The notes beneath the pieces were generated by a model. The model was not told where the DNA came from, ran no database searches, and saw only the letters and a program-made list of their open reading frames with translations. Both the position numbers and the translations under genes were made by a program. Of a stretch of DNA of 57,286 nt, positions 39,271-46,825 are shown in pieces; position 1 is the stretch's first letter; each line of letters opens with the position of its first letter. Source of the stretch: Lentzea pudingi (GTDB lineage Bacteria > Actinomycetota > Actinomycetes > Mycobacteriales > Pseudonocardiaceae); assembly GCF_014646255.1 (NCBI RefSeq), contig NZ_BMNC01000028.1, positions 1 through 57,286 on the forward strand, written 5' to 3'.

Positions 39271-39773
39271 TTCGCGTCCTCGCGTTCGTCCTCGATCCGC
39301 GCGGCGTCCCGGACCGCGTCGACGATGCCCTGGTATCCGGTGCAGCGGCAGATCATCCCGCTGAGGGCCGAGCGCAGCTCGCAGTCGGGCATCTCAGGTG
39401 CCTGCCGGTACAGCGGCTTGGCGTTCATGAGCTGTCCCGGGGTGCAGAAGCCGCACTGCAAGCCGTGGTGGCGCCGGAAGCTCTCCTGCAACGGATGCAG
39501 CTCGCCGTCCGGTGCGGCGAGCGACTCGACGGTCTCGATCTCAGCGCCCTCGAGCTGGATGGCGAAGAGCAGACAGGCTCTGGCTGGTTGGCCGGAGACG
39601 ATCACAGTGCAACAGCCGCAGGCGCCGTTCTCGCAACCCACGTGGGTGCCCGTCAGCCCGAGTTGATGGCGCAACACGTCGGACAAAAGCCAGCGGCTCT
39701 CGACTGCGACGTCATGGACGATGCCGTTGACGGACAACTTGACGGTGACCTGCTCGCCAGGCGAAACCCTCAT
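39267..39773 (-). CDS. 2Fe-2S small subunit of the molybdenum hydroxylase (CoxS-type)
   Basis: A 168-residue iron-sulfur subunit with two 2Fe-2S clusters. The N-terminal plant-type cluster is in GCENGACGCCTVIVSGQPARAC, given here as GCENGACGCC and ARAC, and the second is in LQCGFCTPGQLM and MICRCTGYQGI. All eight cysteines are present. It has no Tat signal and is cytoplasmic. Overlaps of four bases with the FAD subunit upstream and the large subunit downstream show strict translational coupling and one complex. It carries electrons from molybdenum to FAD. Confidence 0.94.
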   Translation of the reverse strand: MRVSPGEQVTVKLSVNGIVHDVAVESRWLLSDVLRHQLGLTGTHVGCENGACGCCTVIVSGQPARACLLFAIQLEGAEIETVESLAAPDGELHPLQESFRRHHGLQCGFCTPGQLMNAKPLYRQAPEMPDCELRSALSGMICRCTGYQGIVDAVRDAARIEDEREDAK

Positions 39774-40669
39774 TCGGTACTCCTCTCGCTGGTGGCCGCA
39801 CGGCGAACTGCGCGGACAGCGAGCCGCTCAGCGAGGTGGCGGCGGAACGCGGCGGTGGCATGGATGTCGTCGTGCGGTTCCAGCCGTGCCGCCACCAACT
39901 CGCGCACTGCGAGGTCCAGCTGCCCGCCCGTGATGTCATCCGAGCTCATCGCCGACAGCTCGAAACGTCGTGGAGTGGCTCCGACTCCGAAGAAGGCGAG
40001 CGCTGTCACAAGCACGTCCCCCACTTCCCGCACAGTCGCCGCGACGCCGCAGACAGCGAAGTCAGCGTCGCGGCGGGTGAACTCCTCGATGGCGAACCGG
40101 TCGCTGCGCCGACCTGGGGGGAGACGGACTTCGTCGATCCACTCGTCCGCGGCGATCGTGAGCTCGAACGGGCCGGCGTACAGCTCTTGCCCGGCGAGCG
40201 TGCGGATGCCGTTATGACTGCGAACCCGCACCTGACCGCCCAGCAAAACCAGCACAGCCGGGAGTTCCGAGGCCGGGTCGGCATGCGCGATGGCGCCGAC
40301 GAACGTCCCACGGCTGCGTACCGGCGGGTGGGCGACCATGTCCATCGCCTTGCTCAGCAGAGGAGCGCCCTCAAGCACCGCCCTGGACTTTTCCACCGCG
40401 ACATGCCGGACGAGAGGGCCGAACCACAGGGTGCTTTCGGCACCACGCCACACGGGCACACTCGGCTCGCCCACAAGCCCGCCAAGGTCAATCACGTGCG
40501 CCGGGCTCATCTGTCGCATGTTGAGCATCGGCACCAGGCTCTGCCCTCCGGCCAGCAGTTTCGCGTCGGCGCCGTACTCACCGAGCAGTTCATCGACCTC
40601 GAAGCGGGTGGCCGGTCGGTGATAGGTGAACGGCGGCGGCTTCACGATCGCGTCCTTCGGAGCGGGCAC
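39770..40669 (-). CDS. FAD-binding medium subunit of the molybdenum hydroxylase (CoxM-type)
   Basis: A 299-residue FAD subunit. The FAD pyrophosphate motifs AKLLAGGQSLVPMLNMR and RGTFVGAIAHADPASELPA are clear, and the C-terminal CO-dehydrogenase flavoprotein domain follows. It lacks the cysteine insert of the PaoB-like pseudogene at 18 kb, so the two hydroxylases belong to different subgroups. The start is a GTG at 40669; a second GTG nine codons in is possible. It follows the dioxygenase gene by 51 bases and overlaps the small subunit by four. Confidence 0.92.
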   Translation of the reverse strand: MPAPKDAIVKPPPFTYHRPATRFEVDELLGEYGADAKLLAGGQSLVPMLNMRQMSPAHVIDLGGLVGEPSVPVWRGAESTLWFGPLVRHVAVEKSRAVLEGAPLLSKAMDMVAHPPVRSRGTFVGAIAHADPASELPAVLVLLGGQVRVRSHNGIRTLAGQELYAGPFELTIAADEWIDEVRLPPGRRSDRFAIEEFTRRDADFAVCGVAATVREVGDVLVTALAFFGVGATPRRFELSAMSSDDITGGQLDLAVRELVAARLEPHDDIHATAAFRRHLAERLAVRAVRRAATSERSTE

Positions 40670-40720
40670 CGCCGCGACACCGCTGCGGAAGTGCCATCAT
40701 CTGTGATTCGCATTCGCGGC

Positions 40721-41812
40721 TCAGTCTTTCGCGAAAACACCAGTGACCTTCTGTTGTTCATCGAGTTCAGCCTTGCGGAACAGGTGCAGCGCCTCGAGCA
40801 CCGCCCGGTTGCCGACGACGAAGAGATCCGACTGCTCGGAAACGTTGTGCTCAACAGGTACCCAGGAGGGGACGACGAAGACGTCTCCCGCGGACCAGGC
40901 GAACTCGGTGCCGCCGATGACCGAGGTGCCCGAGCCGCGGAAGACGACGTACATGCGCCCGCCGGCCTGGCGCTGTGGCGTGGTCGGGACACCAGGGTAA
41001 ACACGTGTCATCTCGCACGTCATCGTGGCAATCGCCGGACCGCCGGTGATCGGGTTCTTGTACTCGACTGTCACACTTGCCCCGCCGGCCGCGGCGTGTA
41101 GCGATTCGAGCGTCCGGTCGACCTCGCTGTAGGGGTACCGCAGCAGCGGCGAGTGCGATGAAACGCTCGCCGACATCGAAGTCTCTTGCAGCCCCACAGC
41201 ACCGAAGCCGCGCTCTGAGACGTTGTGGCCGATCACCTCCTGCATGCCGTCCGGATGCTCCTGGAAGAAGATCGACTCCAGTTGCGCCACGAGCGGGTGG
41301 TCGATCGCGTCGAACCAGATGATCGGGTCGCTGCCGTAGTTCGTGTGATCGTGCCAGGCCCAGTTCGGGGTGAGGATCAGATCGCCAGGGGTCATTTCGC
41401 ACGCGTCGCCGTTGACCGTGGTGAACACGTTCTTGCCCTGGACGACGAACCGGATGGCTGCCGGGGAATGCCTGTGCGCGGGCGCCGTCTCACCCGGCGC
41501 GAGATACTGGTACGCGCCGAAGAACGACTCCGTTGTGCCCATCTGGAGTCCTGGATTGCAGAACTGCAGTGCGCGGCGGGCATCGCCGCGCTCGTTGACT
41601 CGCACCACGGTGCCCGCCTGCTTGGCGAGCGGCGCGATGGTCTTCCACTGCCACAGGTGCGGCCTGGTCCTCGGTGTGGGCTGAGCACCGAGGCCGTCCC
41701 TGCGCCACAAACCGGTGAGGTCCTGCGCGGCGAGCGCGCCGCAAAGTTCGTCGTACGCGATCTCCATGGTGTCCGGTCGAGCCGGACCACTGCTGTCGTT
41801 GGCGTTCTCCAC
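40721..41812 (-). CDS. Gentisate 1,2-dioxygenase-like ring-cleavage cupin
   Basis: A 363-residue bicupin of the gentisate 1,2-dioxygenase family, which opens the ring of gentisate or related hydroxylated aromatic acids using Fe(II) and oxygen. The N-terminal cupin keeps the metal ligands: H113 and H115 in APAHRHSPAAIRFV and H154 in WAWHDHTNYG. The C-terminal cupin contains GGRMYVVFRGSGTSVIGGTE and VVPSWVPVEHN. I chose the GTG at 41812 because GGAGGAG lies five bases upstream. It is the first gene of the operon with the molybdenum hydroxylase and SDR and is divergent from the FAH-family hydrolase. Relatives also attack salicylate, aminosalicylate or hydroxynaphthoate, so gentisate itself is not proven. 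Confidence 0.88.
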   Translation of the reverse strand: MENANDSSGPARPDTMEIAYDELCGALAAQDLTGLWRRDGLGAQPTPRTRPHLWQWKTIAPLAKQAGTVVRVNERGDARRALQFCNPGLQMGTTESFFGAYQYLAPGETAPAHRHSPAAIRFVVQGKNVFTTVNGDACEMTPGDLILTPNWAWHDHTNYGSDPIIWFDAIDHPLVAQLESIFFQEHPDGMQEVIGHNVSERGFGAVGLQETSMSASVSSHSPLLRYPYSEVDRTLESLHAAAGGASVTVEYKNPITGGPAIATMTCEMTRVYPGVPTTPQRQAGGRMYVVFRGSGTSVIGGTEFAWSAGDVFVVPSWVPVEHNVSEQSDLFVVGNRAVLEALHLFRKAELDEQQKVTGVFAKD

Positions 41813-41883
41813 TGCTCTCCTCCGACCTGACGAGCAACCTGTCGCGGGCCCGAATCCTGGTGCTACCTGGCTACCGTTCAAGA

Positions 41884-41889
41884 GTATAC
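41884..41889. promoter_or_regulatory. GTATAC operator between the dioxygenase and FAH genes
   Basis: On the minus strand the context is AAAGTGTATACTCTTG. TATACT within it can be the -10 element of the dioxygenase operon, so bound regulator would block RNA polymerase. The same core appears at 45167, 45188 and 49891. It is the only such site in the 151-base divergent gap and may control both directions. Confidence 0.6.
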
Positions 41890-41963
41890 ACTTTGGCCAT
41901 GACTCCACTGACAAGTGTTCGATTCAGGGTTGCGATTCACACAGCGATCGGATGCCTCGACCG

Positions 41964-42824
41964 ATGAGACTCAGCCTCTTCGACGCTCACCGTCTTGGCG
42001 TGTGGGGTCTCCGGGACAGCATCGTCGACATAAGCGACCTGATCGACTCGTCGATCCGCCCGGACGACCGGATGAACGCGCTGATCGAGCACTGGCCGCA
42101 GCTGAGGCCCGCTGTCGAAATTGCGAGCAGGTCGGTGGGAACGGCACTTTCGGACGTCGTGCTGCGAGCACCGCAGCCGCGACCGACGAAGATCGTCGCC
42201 GCAGCCGCGAACCATGCCGCTCACCTGCAGGAGATGACCACCCGCGGCTCCACGCAGCCCTCAGGAACAATCGAGAAGTACCGCGGGTTTCTCAAGGCTC
42301 CGTCTTCGATCGTCGGACCGGACGCCGCGATCGAACTCCCTTACCACGACCGCCGGATCGACCACGAAGGCGAACTGGGAGTGGTCATGGGCGCGCGGGC
42401 CCGGCGAGTCACCCGCGAGGACGCGCTGCGGTACGTCTTCGGCTACGTTCCGCTGCTGGACATCACGATGCGCGGCGAGGAGGACCGGCCATACCGCAAG
42501 AGCTTCGACACGTTCACGCCCATCGGGCCGGCCATCGTGACCGCGGACGAGGTGCCGGACCCTGACGTGCTGGACCTGCAGCTGCGGGTCAACGGCGAAG
42601 TCCGGCAGCGAGGCAACACGGCGGAGTTCATCTACGACGTCCCGCGGCTGATCGAGGTCTATTCGGAGGCGATGACGCTCGAGCCGGGCGACATCATCGC
42701 CACGGGCACGGTCGACGGAGTTTCCCGCCTCGTGGGGGGCGACGTCATCGCCCTCACGATCGAAGGGCTCCCGACGCTGCACATGCCGGTGCTCGCAGCA
42801 GATCTCAGGCCGAGCACGACATGA
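41964..42824 (+). CDS. Fumarylacetoacetate hydrolase family protein
   Basis: A 286-residue FAH-family enzyme. The catalytic domain carries KIVAAAANHAAHLQEM, IDHEGELGVVMG with the metal-binding Glu pair, YVPLLDITMRG with the metal-binding Asp, and the C-terminal LEPGDIIATGTVDGV. Family members cleave carbon-carbon bonds of acylpyruvates or decarboxylate oxaloacetate-like acids. Next to a gentisate-type dioxygenase the likely role is hydrolysis of maleyl- or fumarylpyruvate to pyruvate and a C4 diacid. The ATG at 41964 is used; another is four codons upstream. It is divergent from the dioxygenase operon with an operator between them and ends at a strong terminator. Confidence 0.9.
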   Translation: MRLSLFDAHRLGVWGLRDSIVDISDLIDSSIRPDDRMNALIEHWPQLRPAVEIASRSVGTALSDVVLRAPQPRPTKIVAAAANHAAHLQEMTTRGSTQPSGTIEKYRGFLKAPSSIVGPDAAIELPYHDRRIDHEGELGVVMGARARRVTREDALRYVFGYVPLLDITMRGEEDRPYRKSFDTFTPIGPAIVTADEVPDPDVLDLQLRVNGEVRQRGNTAEFIYDVPRLIEVYSEAMTLEPGDIIATGTVDGVSRLVGGDVIALTIEGLPTLHMPVLAADLRPSTT

Positions 42825-42830
42825 GATGTG

Positions 42831-42885
42831 GCCAGAGGGTGGCCGGAGCCCAGCGCACGACACTGGGCTCCGGCCACCCTCTGGC
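42831..42885. terminator. 23-bp perfect-stem bidirectional terminator
   Basis: The arm from 42831 to 42853 (starts GCCAGAGGGTGGCC) is the exact reverse complement of 42863-42885, with a nine-base loop. It lies six bases after the FAH stop and eight bases before the GntR stop on the other strand, so it ends both convergent genes. Confidence 0.9.
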
Positions 42886-42893
42886 GGGCAATT

Positions 42894-43634
42894 CTATCGG
42901 CCGTGGTCAAGAACTCGATCAAGACTCAAGCGGACCGCCACCGGGTCGTACCGCGGGGCAAGCTGACCGATCATCGACAGGGCCGAGCGGGCGAGATGGA
43001 CCACCAACTCGCTCGCGGCACCCGCGGCATCGCCTTCCACACAAAGCGCGGCTATGCGCTCGTGGCCGCCAGCGTGTTGGAACGACGGCAGCGGCCCGCG
43101 GTAGTGATACATGGCGCGGAACTGCTCAGCCCGCTGCATGTTGGTCTCAATGGTGCGTCGCAGGTGCTCGCTCACTCCGGACACAAGCGCCATGTGGAAC
43201 CGGTTGTGCGTCGAGTTCCACTCGTCGGTGCGGTCCGCGCCCGGCGACGTGCGGTTCAGTTCCTGAGCCATTCTCGAGAGGTCGTCGCACTGCGCGCCGG
43301 TCATCCTCGGCACGGTCATCGCGGTGCCCAGACCTTCGAGCATGATCCGCTGGACGTACACCGCTTCCAGCTGCGCCGCGTCGAACCCGACCACTCGTGC
43401 TCGTTTGAACGGCTCAGCCTCGACGAGGCCCTCTTCCTGGAGCATTCGGATGGCCTCACGGACAGGCGTGCGAGACATCCCCAGCCGGTCGGCGATGTCG
43501 ACCTGGTTCATCACCGCGCCGGGCGGGATGGCGCCGTCGAGGACCAATGCCCGCAAGTGCGCGTGCGCAACGTGGGCAGCGGGCGCGCCGGAGGGCCGTG
43601 GGAGGGGACGCAGCCCGTCCAGCCAGTTATCCAT
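42894..43634 (-). CDS. GntR-family regulator, FCD subfamily
   Basis: A 246-residue GntR regulator. The winged helix spans about 20-80 (LRALVLDGAIPPGAVMNQVD; ADRLGMSRTPVREAIRML). The C-terminal FCD ligand-binding domain is helical and has the His residues that hold a metal in this subfamily (HNRFHMALVSG; QHAGGHERIAAL; LVVHLARS). FCD regulators usually repress catabolic genes and release DNA on binding an organic acid. The start is the ATG at 43634. It is flanked by terminators and so forms its own unit in the middle of the catabolic island. I infer that it binds the GTATAC palindromes at the surrounding promoters. No such site lies before its own gene. Confidence 0.92.
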   Translation of the reverse strand: MDNWLDGLRPLPRPSGAPAAHVAHAHLRALVLDGAIPPGAVMNQVDIADRLGMSRTPVREAIRMLQEEGLVEAEPFKRARVVGFDAAQLEAVYVQRIMLEGLGTAMTVPRMTGAQCDDLSRMAQELNRTSPGADRTDEWNSTHNRFHMALVSGVSEHLRRTIETNMQRAEQFRAMYHYRGPLPSFQHAGGHERIAALCVEGDAAGAASELVVHLARSALSMIGQLAPRYDPVAVRLSLDRVLDHGR

Positions 43635-43662
43635 CACCAACGCACGCTACCGGTCGCTCACG

Positions 43663-43691
43663 GCGGCGGACGCACCTTGCACGTCCGCCGC
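43663..43691. terminator. 10-bp hairpin between the M24-family gene and the GntR gene
   Basis: GCGGCGGACG (43663-43672) and CGTCCGCCGC (43682-43691) pair perfectly across nine bases. It lies downstream of the M24-family stop and just before the GntR start, and so separates the two units. Confidence 0.65.
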
Positions 43692-43823
43692 ATCCAGGCA
43701 GCAATGGCAGTGGACCCGCGAATGTCTCGCATCGCGATCAGGTCGTTCTGAGCGGACCGTGCAGGCCTGCTGTGGTTTCCTCTTAGCCACCTACCTCACC
43801 GCCTCCTTTCCTGGTGGGCGTCG

Positions 43824-45128
43824 TCAGCCGACCTGTGGTAGCTCAACCGGGACACCGACCAGTGCTTCCGCCCTGCCGGGCCGGACCACCATGAAGTCGG
43901 CGACCATGCAGCCCACGTCAGGTTTCCACGCGCTGTCGTGCAGGTTGACGTTGTTGCCGAACGTCATGCCTTCCTGGAGCACGAAGTCCCCGATTCCGTG
44001 CCCGTTGAGCATCGGGGGCCCAAAGCCCTCCTCGTAGATCACGGTCGGGAACTCGGGGGAGGCCGCGCCCATGGCGTGAAAGCCGAGCTCCACCCAATCC
44101 AGGCCGGCGCGCGCCGCCGGGGCGCGGATCTCCCGCAGCGCCTCGCGCAAGGTGTTCCCAGCGCGGAGCGCGCTCTTGCTGGCCTCGAGACACTCCTGCG
44201 ACACGTCCCAGATGCGCAGCAGCTGATCTGGTGCTTTCGGGCCGAGGTAAACACTGCATTCGGTGTGGCAGCGGTAGCCCCCGTACTTCGTGTGCCACTC
44301 GGCGATGACGAGATCACCCTGGTTCAACGGTCGTTGAGTGGGGGTCTTCGGCCCCTCGGCCGCGTGCAGGAGGTTCCACAGCTCATCGGACGGGTGCTCG
44401 ACCGGCCCCGCCCCGAACAACATGAAGAGCGAGGGTTCACCGCCCTCAGCGATGTGCGTGCGAGCCATCTCCGCGTAGACGTCCGCCTCGGTCACCCCTG
44501 GTCGCGCGGTCTCGATGAGCGCGCGCAGCGTCTGCCTCGCGATCGCCGCCGCCTGACGAAGCCTGTCGATCTCTTCCTCCGACTTGACCAGCCGGACGTC
44601 CTGCAGCAGTTGGCTCGAGTCGACGAACTCGGCGTCGGGCAGCAGCCTCCGCAGGGCCTCGATGTCGCCCTGGAGGAACACAGTGGTGGTTTGAATGGCA
44701 GACGCGAAGCCGACCAGGCCGAGCCTGCTGCGCTCCAGACCACGAGCACGAACCTCCGCGGCGATTCCAGCCATGCCTTCCCGCGTGCGCACGTCTGAGC
44801 ACCAGCTCTGCACGGAGAGGTTGCGGTTGGCCGGCCAGGTGGTGTGCGGGGTTCCCGCCCAGACCACCGGTTCACCCTCGAGGGGTAGCAGGCCGTCGCA
44901 CGCGGGTTGACCTTCGACGTGGAAGAGGTACTGGAGGTTGGCCACTCCCATTCCCCAGAAGATGTCCGTGCCGAGCACCAGCAACGCGTCGACCTCAGCC
45001 TCGGCCATGCCGTTGCGGACGAGCCCCCATCGGCGGTCGCGCTCGGCATGGGAGAACTGGGGAAGCCAACGCATGAGCTCACGCGTCGGCTGGGCTCCAG
45101 ATGGCAACTCCGGTCGTGTGATACGCAC
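43824..45128 (-). CDS. M24-fold (creatinase/aminopeptidase P-like) protein with altered metal site
   Basis: A 434-residue two-domain protein: a creatinase N-terminal domain (about 25-170) and a pita-bread M24 domain (about 180-425). The fold markers VRLVKSEEEIDRLRQAA and MLNGHGIGDF are clear. Of the five metal ligands of M24 peptidases, only the His of GHGIG (377) is kept. The two Asp positions are E277 and H288 (AEWHTKYGGYRCHTEC), and the two Glu positions are N393 and A410. Creatinase also lacks the metal site and cleaves a C-N bond, so a pathway hydrolase fits better than a peptidase. The start is a GTG at 45128 with two GTATAC operators 39-65 bases upstream, so it belongs to the GntR regulon. 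Substrate unknown. Confidence 0.85.
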   Translation of the reverse strand: MRITRPELPSGAQPTRELMRWLPQFSHAERDRRWGLVRNGMAEAEVDALLVLGTDIFWGMGVANLQYLFHVEGQPACDGLLPLEGEPVVWAGTPHTTWPANRNLSVQSWCSDVRTREGMAGIAAEVRARGLERSRLGLVGFASAIQTTTVFLQGDIEALRRLLPDAEFVDSSQLLQDVRLVKSEEEIDRLRQAAAIARQTLRALIETARPGVTEADVYAEMARTHIAEGGEPSLFMLFGAGPVEHPSDELWNLLHAAEGPKTPTQRPLNQGDLVIAEWHTKYGGYRCHTECSVYLGPKAPDQLLRIWDVSQECLEASKSALRAGNTLREALREIRAPAARAGLDWVELGFHAMGAASPEFPTVIYEEGFGPPMLNGHGIGDFVLQEGMTFGNNVNLHDSAWKPDVGCMVADFMVVRPGRAEALVGVPVELPQVG

Positions 45129-45166
45129 AGCCGCATTTCTCCCGTCAGTTCCACACGCAAGTTTTT

Positions 45167-45193
45167 GTATACACTACAGCTTCAAGTGTATAC
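45167..45193 (-). promoter_or_regulatory. Pair of GTATAC operators upstream of the M24-family gene
   Basis: GTATAC occurs at 45167-45172 and 45188-45193, each in an AGTGTATACA-like context. The centres are 21 bases apart, two turns of the helix, which would allow cooperative binding on one face. They lie 39-65 bases upstream of the M24-family start and beyond the ABC operon terminator. Confidence 0.65.
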
Positions 45194-45218
45194 ACATAAG
45201 TCTAGGCGGGCCTCCGGA

Positions 45219-45251
45219 ACGGTCCGGTTCGACAAGTCGGAACCGGACCGT
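45219..45251. terminator. 12-bp hairpin ending the aldolase-ABC transporter operon
   Basis: ACGGTCCGGTTC (45219-45230) pairs perfectly with GAACCGGACCGT (45240-45251) across nine bases, 48 bases past the ATPase stop. It isolates the M24-family gene as a separate unit. Confidence 0.8.
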
Positions 45252-45298
45252 CGACGGCCTTTTGACCACCTGATCGGCGCACCCGCACGATTAGCGAC

Positions 45299-46819
45299 TC
45301 AGCAGGACGCGAGATCACCGGTGTTCATCGCCTCGAGGAGGCTGTGCTCGTTGAGCTGCTGGTCTCGGAGCTCCCCGCACGCGCGGCCTTGGAAGAAGAT
45401 GACCACGCGGTCACAGATGTCACTCAGCTCCTTGAGGTCGCTCGACGTCACCAGGACCACCCGCCCGCTCGCCGCCATGTCGGCGACCGCTGCGTGCATC
45501 TCCGCCTTGGCCCCGATGTCTACCCCCCTGGTCGGATCGTCCAGCAGCACCAGGGGCGGCTCGGTCTCGAGCCACTTGGCGAACACCACCTTCTGCTGAT
45601 TTCCGCCGGACAGGTGACCGACCGGTGTGCGGGGTGAGCTCATCCTGATGCCGAGCCGGTTGCGCCAATGTTCCGCGCGGGCCAACATGGCTTTCCCGTT
45701 CAGCAGGAAGCCCATCCCGCGCAGCGGGCCGCCACGCACGATCGCGATGTTCTCGAAGATCGGCTTCTCCAGCATCAGCCCGAGCCGTCGGCGGTCACCT
45801 GGGATGAACGCCACCCCTGAGCGCACCGCTTGTGTCTCCGACGACGGACCAGGCCGACCGGTCGGCAGGGTGATTGTGCCTGCGTCGGCCCGGCGTCGAC
45901 CAAAGATCACCTCGAACACCGTGTGCGCCCCAGATCCCTCAAGGCCCGCTAGCCCCACGACTTCGCCTGGGTGGGCGGTGAGGTCGATCGGCCCCACTTC
46001 GTCGGCCACTGCGACCCCTTCCAGGCGAAGGGGTGCGCTGTGTGGTGGCTGCTCGCCTTCAGGTCGCTCCGGCCGCTTTGCCGATTCACCGTCGAGTGGC
46101 TTTGCCGCACCGAGCATGTGCCCGACAACTCCGCGAATGGTCATCGACGTGCACGGCTCTCCGGCCACAGCGACGCAGCCGTCGCGCAGGATCGTGACGT
46201 TGTCGGCAACAGCGAAGACGTCCTCCAGCATGTGTGACACGTAGACGATGCCAACGCCCTGGTCCCGCAGAGTTCGAACTACTCCGAGCAGACGCGCGGT
46301 CTCCGCCGCGCGAAGCGCTGAGGTCGGCTCGTCGAGCAGCAGGAGCTTTGGCTCACCCAGCAACGCCCGCGCGATCTCGACCAGTTGCCGTTCGCTGAGC
46401 CGAAGCTGGCCGACCAGGCGGTCGACCGGTACGTCCAGACCCACCGCCTCCAGCACAGGCCGCGCTCTGCGGCGCATCTCGGCCTGGTCCACCAGCACCC
46501 CGCTGCGCAGCGGTTCGCGTGTCAGGAACAGGTTGTGCAACACACTGAGATCGGGGAAGAGATTCAGCTCCTGCGAGACGATCGCGACGCCTTTCTCCGC
46601 AGCATCGCCCACGTCAGCGAAGCGCACTGGCCTGCCGTCAAGCGTGAGCGACCCCGAGGTCGGCTGCTCGGCGCCGACGAGGATCTTGACCAGCGTCGAC
46701 TTGCCTGCGCCATTCGCACCGAGCAGGGCGTGCACCTCGCCGGCACGAACTGTGAGATCAACACCGTTGAGAGCGTGGACGCCCTGGTAGTGCTTGGTGA
46801 TACCCGACGCCACGTACAT
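45299..46819 (-). CDS. Sugar-type (RbsA/XylG-like) ABC importer ATPase
   Basis: A 506-residue fused double ATPase of the carbohydrate CUT2 class. The first half has a full Walker A (GANGAGKSTLVKIL), signature LRLSERQLVEIARAL and Walker B LLLLDEPTSAL. The second half has the usual degenerate P-loop (GLEGSGAHTVFEVIFG), the signature LSGGNQQKVVFAKWL and Walker B LVLLDDPTRGVDIGAK. It starts six bases after the binding-protein stop and is the last gene of a four-gene operon. CUT2 systems take up pentoses, nucleosides and autoinducers. Here, beside aromatic-degradation genes under the same operator, the ligand may be a glycosylated or heterocyclic compound. Confidence 0.93.
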   Translation of the reverse strand: MYVASGITKHYQGVHALNGVDLTVRAGEVHALLGANGAGKSTLVKILVGAEQPTSGSLTLDGRPVRFADVGDAAEKGVAIVSQELNLFPDLSVLHNLFLTREPLRSGVLVDQAEMRRRARPVLEAVGLDVPVDRLVGQLRLSERQLVEIARALLGEPKLLLLDEPTSALRAAETARLLGVVRTLRDQGVGIVYVSHMLEDVFAVADNVTILRDGCVAVAGEPCTSMTIRGVVGHMLGAAKPLDGESAKRPERPEGEQPPHSAPLRLEGVAVADEVGPIDLTAHPGEVVGLAGLEGSGAHTVFEVIFGRRRADAGTITLPTGRPGPSSETQAVRSGVAFIPGDRRRLGLMLEKPIFENIAIVRGGPLRGMGFLLNGKAMLARAEHWRNRLGIRMSSPRTPVGHLSGGNQQKVVFAKWLETEPPLVLLDDPTRGVDIGAKAEMHAAVADMAASGRVVLVTSSDLKELSDICDRVVIFFQGRACGELRDQQLNEHSLLEAMNTGDLASC

Positions 46820-46825
46820 ACCGAA

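Noticed and set aside
36952..40669. Aerobic carbon monoxide dehydrogenase
   Set aside because: Subunit set and order resemble CoxMSL, but the active-site loop lacks the AYRCSFR Cys and the context is aromatic degradation.
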